From the NCBI RefSeq assembly GCF_000787575.1, contig NW_012236530.1:1494734-1558733 (forward strand): a stretch of DNA of 64,000 nt, written 5' to 3'. Below, in pieces: positions 58,501 to 64,000 of this stretch; position 1 is the stretch's first letter; every line of letters begins with the position of its first letter. The position numbers and the translations under genes were made by a program. The notes beneath the pieces are model-generated. The model worked only from the letters and a program-made list of their open reading frames with translations. It ran no database searches and was not told where the DNA came from. The stretch is from Acytostelium subglobosum LB1. Taxonomy: Eukaryota; Evosea; Eumycetozoa; Acytosteliales; Acytosteliaceae.

Positions 58501-59510
58501 CTCAAATTGGTCAAGGGCCCAAGTACCCAGCCAACCTACTCTGAAGTCGGAACCCAGATCACCGATGCTGCCAAGGCTGCAAAGGCCTTTGAGTTTACAA
58601 ACCTTGATCAAGGCGGATACTGTGTCCATCTCACTGATGAGAGTGGAAACTATGTCCCAAGTATTATCGGAGTCACAAACAAGTTCAACTCTACAGGATT
58701 CTACTGCTTCTCCGTTGATCCCACAACAACAACTTCACCTGCAAACACTTTCCATGCCCCAGGAGGCTTCGTCCTGGGTTCTGGAAAGACAGCTCCCAAG
58801 TTTAGCCTTCGCGGATACACCTGGATCGACGCCAACAAGGATGGAATTGATGCCAATCATGAGGTATACTTGTACAAGAATGTCCCAGGCCACCTTCTCA
58901 AGCTGGACAAGGACACCAATCCTTGAAATTTTATAACTACAAGGAGATCCAGAAGTTCACCATACCGTCATCTGCTCACTCCCCAGAAGACATCAAGATT
59001 GACAATCTGGACCAAGGATCTTACTGTGTCCAATTGGAGTTTGTTGAAAACTACACAATCACTGTCATTGGCGACACCAACAAGTTCAAAAAGACTGGAT
59101 TCTACTGTTTCTCCCTTGATTAAAACAGGGTCCCATCTGGAAATCTCAACACAATCGCCGGATACTATCAAACCACTGGACCTGCAGTTTGGGGCTTCGC
59201 TTGGACTGACGCCAATCGTGACGGCAAGTACACCAGCAATGAGCCACTCACTGTCGGCGTCGACGTTACACTCTATTTGAAGAATGCCGATGGAACACTA
59301 AGTGCAATGAGGAAAGTGAATTCCAAAAGCCCCAATGGAGATTGGAGGTTCGGAAAGATGGAAGCAGGAGAATACTGTATTCATGCAGGATCTGACAATA
59401 TCAAATCCACCATAACTGGCCAGCAGAGCAAGTTGGATGCCAAAGGAGACTACTGCTTCACTCTAGGAACTTCTGACGTCTACATCTATTGTGGTTTTGT
59501 ATTCATCTAA
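55578..59510 (+). pseudogene. Colossin-like SdrD/Cna-B repeat protein, truncated and decayed
   Basis: The gene starts abruptly inside a Thr/Ser-rich mucin-like repeat (TTTASTT...), without signal peptide; frame changes occur in this part near 55,700 and 55,840. After PTPPPTPPPTPTPT come seven SdrD B-like repeats of about 115 residues, each with GYAWxDxNxNG, EPYLGG and YCFxLD. Introns are 56837-56905 and 57209-57298. The open part ends at a TAA (58,423-58,425) where repeat 5 should read GYAW; TAC to TAA explains it. A TGA ends the frame at 58,926 with a frame change, and another TAA is at 59,121. In Dictyostelium colossins such repeats are secreted surface or matrix proteins. At least five lesions and the lost 5' end make this a pseudogene, although 55.85-58.4 kb could still encode a protein. 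Confidence 0.8.
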
Positions 59511-59617
59511 ATCCAGAATAATCATGATTGGCGCCGCCAGGATTTCCAAATAACAACCTCTTGCAATTGGTCCCGCCTTACCTTGTCTTGGGCCTCACCA
59601 ATCAATCAATCAATCAT

Positions 59618-60162
59618 TCATTCAACTCGTTCCAATGCTTTATTGTAGTGATACAACCATGTCTTGTAATGAGTTTCCACACAATCTGGAACTGAGTCAC
59701 CCAGTCCAACATCGGGCTGGTATTGCCATGGCTTGGGAAGTGCTTGAAGGCCAGCGGTGAAGTGAAGGAAGTGTGTGTTGTCCATGTCCCACAGGCGAGG
59801 ATCGACACAATCGCAATGAGTGATCTGTACGCCATACTCTGGATAGTTGAGCGCCTTCCACTGGAGTGTGTAGTTGAGCACGTCCTGGTCATTCACCACG
59901 CCGTTCTGCAACTTGGACACTGGTTTGATGTTGGCGATCAGTTTGTCATAGATCTCTTTGCGCGGTGATAATACTACCAATCCACTATTGATCAGCTTCA
60001 TTCTATGCGGTTGCCACTGGCATGAAGTGGCATCTGCGTCCACCGTTGCATATATAGTCTCTGGTTCATTCATATCAATGAATGAGAACAAGTGATCAAT
60101 GTTCTTTATAATCAACATATCAGAGTCTGAAGTGATGAATGATTAGTGTGTGAGCATCACTC

Positions 60163-60195
<33 letters not shown>

Positions 60196-60812
60196 GGTTG
60201 ATGAATGAACATACCCAACCAAATGATCCTTGTGTATTTGGTCATCATCCATGCTTTGAACTTGCTAAAGGCAGGCAGCCATCGAGCTACTTGTACGCTG
60301 ACATCGCTGTCTAGTTGGATGGCGGGCGCTACCTCTGTGATGCAACCAAGGTTCTGCAGTCGACTGACGGTCTCCTGTGACACTTGTTCAGTGACCAACA
60401 CAATCATTGGATATAGTGTCTGAGCGCTGTCCAATGATTGCTTCAACGCCAACACGCCCTTGGCATACTGATCGTTGTTTACGAATGTTGCATAGGCATA
60501 CTCTCCATTTCTATTGATATGTACTTCTCCGCCTTGTGAATGATCGAGACCTTTTGTGATTATTGTGTTTGTTGTTGTTGTTGTTGTTGTTTTTGCTGTT
60601 GCTGTTGCTTGCAGGCCGCCGCCTGCTGCTGATGCACCATGTCTATCACCTGTATTCATATTGTCATTGCCATTATTGTCATTGTCTGGTATGATTCTGT
60701 CTCCTCCTCCTCCTCCACCGCCACCTGTGAGCAATGCTACAAAGAATAGTAAATGTAGAAATATCAATAGACTCAATACAAGATGAGCACTTGATCGATT
60801 TAATCTTATCAT
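59618..60812 (-). CDS. GT8-family (glycogenin-like) glycosyltransferase, type II membrane protein
   Basis: Exons 60812-60215 and 60126-59618 give 368 residues. SAHLVLSLLIFLHLLFFVAL near the N-terminus is a signal-anchor, followed by a Gly/Asn/Thr-rich stem. The catalytic part starts at EYAYATFVNNDQYAKGVLAL; the splice restores IIWLDSDMLII, the DxD metal/nucleotide-sugar motif; later GVVNDQDVLN and DTH/HFTAGLQALPKPW carry the conserved substrate and metal residues. Type II topology and GT8 fold suggest a Golgi enzyme using UDP-glucose, UDP-galactose or UDP-GlcNAc rather than cytosolic glycogenin. Acceptor unknown. Confidence 0.88.
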
Positions 60813-61764
60813 GTCTATCTTCTATCTACGTATATATTCTATCTTATTACTATTACTATTATATATTATATTATATTATTACTATCAGTTCATGTTGATT
60901 CAAATTAAGTAATATAATGCGTCATGGGTGTATGAATGAATGAATGCAAAAGGGGTTAATGATGAAATGGTGTGTGATTACCATCATCATCATCTCTATC
61001 TTGTTTGGCTTTCAAGTTAGATGATAATGTAATGTCACTTGGTTCCCATCTTGAAATTGAATACGAACAGACATTCATTGTGAGTGTGTTTGTTCACACA
61101 TCAATCCATGTTTGATCAAGAATGGTGTCATTCGAGATGACGCATTTATCTTACACATTACAATTGGGAACTGGGAAAGTTTGGATACCAGCTCTTATCC
61201 ACAATGATTCCTTTTTTGACAAGTTTTCGCGACAACATGGGGCCTGTAACAACGCCCCTTTTGTGTAGGAATGCGTTGTCCCAGTGTGCCCATTTGATTT
61301 ATTTCGTTCGAATTCAATTTAAAAGTTGCAACTGTCGCTGCGTGTTCCATTCTCCAAACACTCAAACCTTTCCTTAGTCGTCGGAGTTATATATCTACAA
61401 AGTAACTATAACTATATTGTAAATAAAAAATAATAATCAAGTATAATAAATACATATAATATATATAACTTAAAAGATATTATTATAACAAACAAAGCAA
61501 AGCAATACAATAAATACTTGATCAAACATAATATTTACTACTCATTCAAACACACTCACACTCACTCCGATCAACATCATCAGTGTTGACGACACACACT
61601 CGGCACACAACCGATCCCGAGATCTTCATATCTAACTACATTGTAGTACTTTGTTAATTGTCAAAGTCGTAGTAGTAGTAGTAGTCGTTGGTCAATCATT
61701 CGATCACAACAACAACAAGTCAGTACAGTAACATTATTATTTATTTATTATAAAATCATAAAGG
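60813..61764. other. Spacer between divergent GT8 and PanB-PanE genes
   Basis: 950 bp, AT-rich, with TATATTATATTATATTATTAC near 60,860, TAGTAGTAGTAG near 61,675 and a long A/T leader before the ATG at 61,765. It carries both promoters. No gene or RNA recognised. Confidence 0.5.
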
Positions 61765-64000
61765 ATGCAATCGATTATCCAATCATCATTAAGATTGAGT
61801 TGTAATAATCATCTCACATCATGTCATAGAAGTATATTACAATCATCAACATCATCATTGTTATCATCATCATATCATAGTCAACATCATTATTCAACAT
61901 CATCATCAAAAATATATAATCATAGTAATAATAATAATAATAATAGTAGTATATATAATAGATCATCATATGTTGGAACATCATCATCAAGGAGTTATAT
62001 TGGATCATCAAACATCAATAATATACATGGACAACACGGACAACAAAGATATTACTCGGCACACACGAATGATGAAGCAGCAACAGTGAAGAAGACAACG
62101 ATATTGGATATAAAGAAGAAGTTTGCTAAATCGATACCTATTTCAATGGTGACAGCTTATGACTATTGCAGTGCAAAGGAGGTGGATCGTGCTGCGATTG
62201 ACATTACATTGGTGGGCGACTCACTTGGCATGGTGGTGCTCGGCGAAAAGGGCACAACGAACGTCACGATGGACCAGATGGTGCACCACTGCAAGGCCGT
62301 GATGCGTGGCACCACCCGTGCATTCGTCGTTGGTGACATGCCCTTTGGCAGCTTCGAGACGTCGCCCCGTGACGCCGTCCAGAACGCCATACGACTGATG
62401 AAGGAGGGCGGTGTCGACGCCGTCAAGCTCGAGGGCGGCAAGAAGCACATGGACAAGGTTAAAGAGATTGTCAAGGCTGGCATCCCCGTCATGGGTCATA
62501 TTGGATTGACGCCACAGTCGGTCAGCGCATTTGGTGGCTTCAAGCTGCAGGGCAAGACATCGATCGAGGCAATGAACATCATGGAGGACGCACTGGCGCT
62601 ACAGGAGGCTGGCTGCTTTGCCATCGTCATCGAGATGGTGCCCGAGCTGGTGGCTGCCAACATCACCCAGCGTCTCTCTGTTCCAACGATTGGCATTGGC
62701 GCCGGCGCCGGCACGAGTGGACAGGTGCTGGTCTATCACGACATGCTTGGACTTTATTCAGACTTTGTGACCAAGTTCTGCAAGCAGTACGCCACTCTCT
62801 CGCCCACCATCAATGAGGGTCTGAAGAACTTTAAGAAGGAGATTGAGGAGCGCAAGTTCCCTCTGCAACAGCACAGCTTTGCAATGAAGGAGGAGGAGGC
62901 CAACAAGTTCATTCAATCACTCAGTGTACAGGATCAACAAAATCAACCAGCAGTCAACAACACCAACAACAACAGCAATAGCAGTACCAGTGATATGGGA
63001 CGTGGAATTGTAAACAATAGTGAGAATATCAGTGCAATGTTGAAGGAGCTGCGACAAAAGGAGAAGGAGATCGAGGAGGCTATCTTGGCCGCGTCAAAGG
63101 CCACCGCTGCTGTATCGGCCACCTCTGCTGCCAGTCGCATTGCAGTGTCACAGGCATCACTCAAGGTTGAACCAGAGCGATACCAACTATCAATGCATGG
63201 TACCAGGAGGCCAAAGATCGTGGTCATTGGAGCTGGTGCCATGGGTAGCTACTTCAGTGCCAAGCTCGCCGCCAAAGACTTTGCCGATGTCTGGATGGTC
63301 TCTGCTTGGAAGTATGTACATTCACTCATTACGATTGATTGATTGATTGAATGATTGATTGATTGCTAACATCATCAACCTAACTATAGGGAGCATGTTG
63401 AGAGGATCAACAAGAATGGATTGAACTTGATCAACTTGGAGGGAAGACCAGAGTCGATTAGAACTGTGAGAGCTACACTTGATGCCTTGGACGTGATCAA
63501 GGATGGCTATCCAGATTTGTGTTTGGTCTTGGTCAAGAGTCATTCAACCAAACAGGCATCGATCACTGCTGCCAAGATGGTTGGTGGCAACCCCAATGCA
63601 ATCGTGTTGACCCTGCAGAATGGCGTTGGAAACAGAGAGGAGATCGAACAGACAATCAGCGAGAAGGGATACAAGAACAAGGTGTGGCAGGGTGTCACGA
63701 GCAATGGTGCCGTCATGGATGGCGCCGGCACAGTCCGCCACACTGGCAGCGGTCTGACATACCTCGCATCACCATCGTTGCCCGATGCACCCGAGGCCAA
63801 CCTCGAGCCACAGACACTGGAGGAGTACCGCGCTCTCCAAGCACTGGGCGCCATCTTCAACGACGCTGGCATCTCGAGTGAGCTGTCCTACGACGTCGAG
63901 AGTCTGGTGTGGAGCAAGGTGGTGGTCAACGCGGCCATCAACCCCCTGTCGGCCGTGCTCGGTGTGCCCAACGGCTACCTGGTCAAGGACGACTACTCCA
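61765..64000 (+). CDS. Bifunctional ketopantoate hydroxymethyltransferase / ketopantoate reductase (PanB-PanE fusion), right end cut
   Basis: Exon 1 is 61765-63311, exon 2 starts at 63390 and runs past the window. Residues 1-110 are Ser/Asn-rich, low in acids, with few Arg: a likely mitochondrial presequence. Residues 112-370 are PanB: ISMVTAYDYCSAKEVDRA, LVGDSLGMVVLG, VGDMPFGSF, VKLEGGKKH, GHIGLTPQS and IGIGAGAGTSGQVLVYHD. A linker with Asn/Ser runs and a Glu/Lys coiled coil leads to PanE at about residue 485: KIVVIGAGAMGSYFSAKL (NADPH-binding), LVLVKSHSTKQA, LTLQNGVGNREEI, GVTSNGAV and KVVVNAAINPLSAVLGVPNG. These are consecutive steps from ketoisovalerate to pantoate in vitamin B5 synthesis, so the fusion couples them. 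Catalytic PanE residues Lys (VWSKVVVNAAIN) are present; the C-terminus is outside. Confidence 0.92.

Noticed and set aside
1-64000. tRNA, rRNA or snRNA genes
   Set aside because: No cloverleaf with A and B boxes or conserved RNA motif was recognised by eye; a covariance-model scan was not possible, so weak cases may be missed.

Overview
The window is dictyostelid social amoeba nuclear DNA, but not D. discoideum-like in composition: coding regions are close to GC-balanced, whereas introns and spacers are AT-rich. Evidence: FNIP-repeat genes, B-box/F-box-like and B-box/kelch genes, colossin-like SdrD repeats, Cys-rich secreted proteins, Thr/Asn/Gln homopolymer tracts, and very short introns (about 50-90 bp) with GTATGT/GTAAGT donors, CTAAC-like branch sites and runs of TCAATCAATC/TCATTCATTC. 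Species cannot be named from the sequence alone.

Layout. 1-13.5 kb is conserved: a DPP8/9-like peptidase (cut by the left edge), Nup214-like FG nucleoporin, a Diaphanous-type formin and an F-box-like/FNIP protein. 13.5-29.1 kb is an accessory island: two direct paralogues of a B-box/F-box-like gene (one nearly intact, one degenerate) bracket fragments of further copies, two Crinkler (CRN)-type genes, an FNIP gene split by an insertion, and transposon debris. 29.3-53.8 kb is again mostly conserved: a double nucleotidyltransferase protein (RlaP-like), an orphan gene, a SAP-domain gene, a B-box/kelch gene, MED7, Rab geranylgeranyltransferase alpha, an alpha/beta hydrolase, the importin-alpha exporter CSE1, the DDX6/Dhh1 helicase, a tandem pair of GPI-anchored Cys-rich proteins, a PAQR receptor and an SLC35B1-like ER transporter. 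53.8-59.5 kb is a second scarred zone: a 3' gene fragment, a small zinc-finger gene, a 122-residue orphan and a 5'-truncated colossin-like pseudogene. 59.6-64 kb has a GT8 glycosyltransferase and a PanB-PanE fusion running off the right edge.

Main result. Positions 20,816-25,410 are a 4.6-kb element with about 200-bp terminal inverted repeats that agree except for one 4-bp indel, flanked by the 6-bp direct repeat AGGACA. It lies inside an FNIP gene whose two halves stay in one reading frame on either side. It carries a whole CRN-type gene (ubiquitin-like header plus a putative PD-(D/E)XK nuclease), a small CxC...HxxxxxxH zinc-finger gene, a family-B DNA polymerase fragment and a BED-finger fragment. 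TIR length, 6-bp target duplication and PolB point to a reduced Polinton/Maverick-like element. A second CRN gene (SAM header, P-loop NTPase, nuclease) lies 0.9 kb outside it, again head-to-head with a fragment of the same PolB gene, and shares a nearly identical first intron. Together these suggest a mobile-element family that carries CRN genes and swaps their header domains through a common intron.
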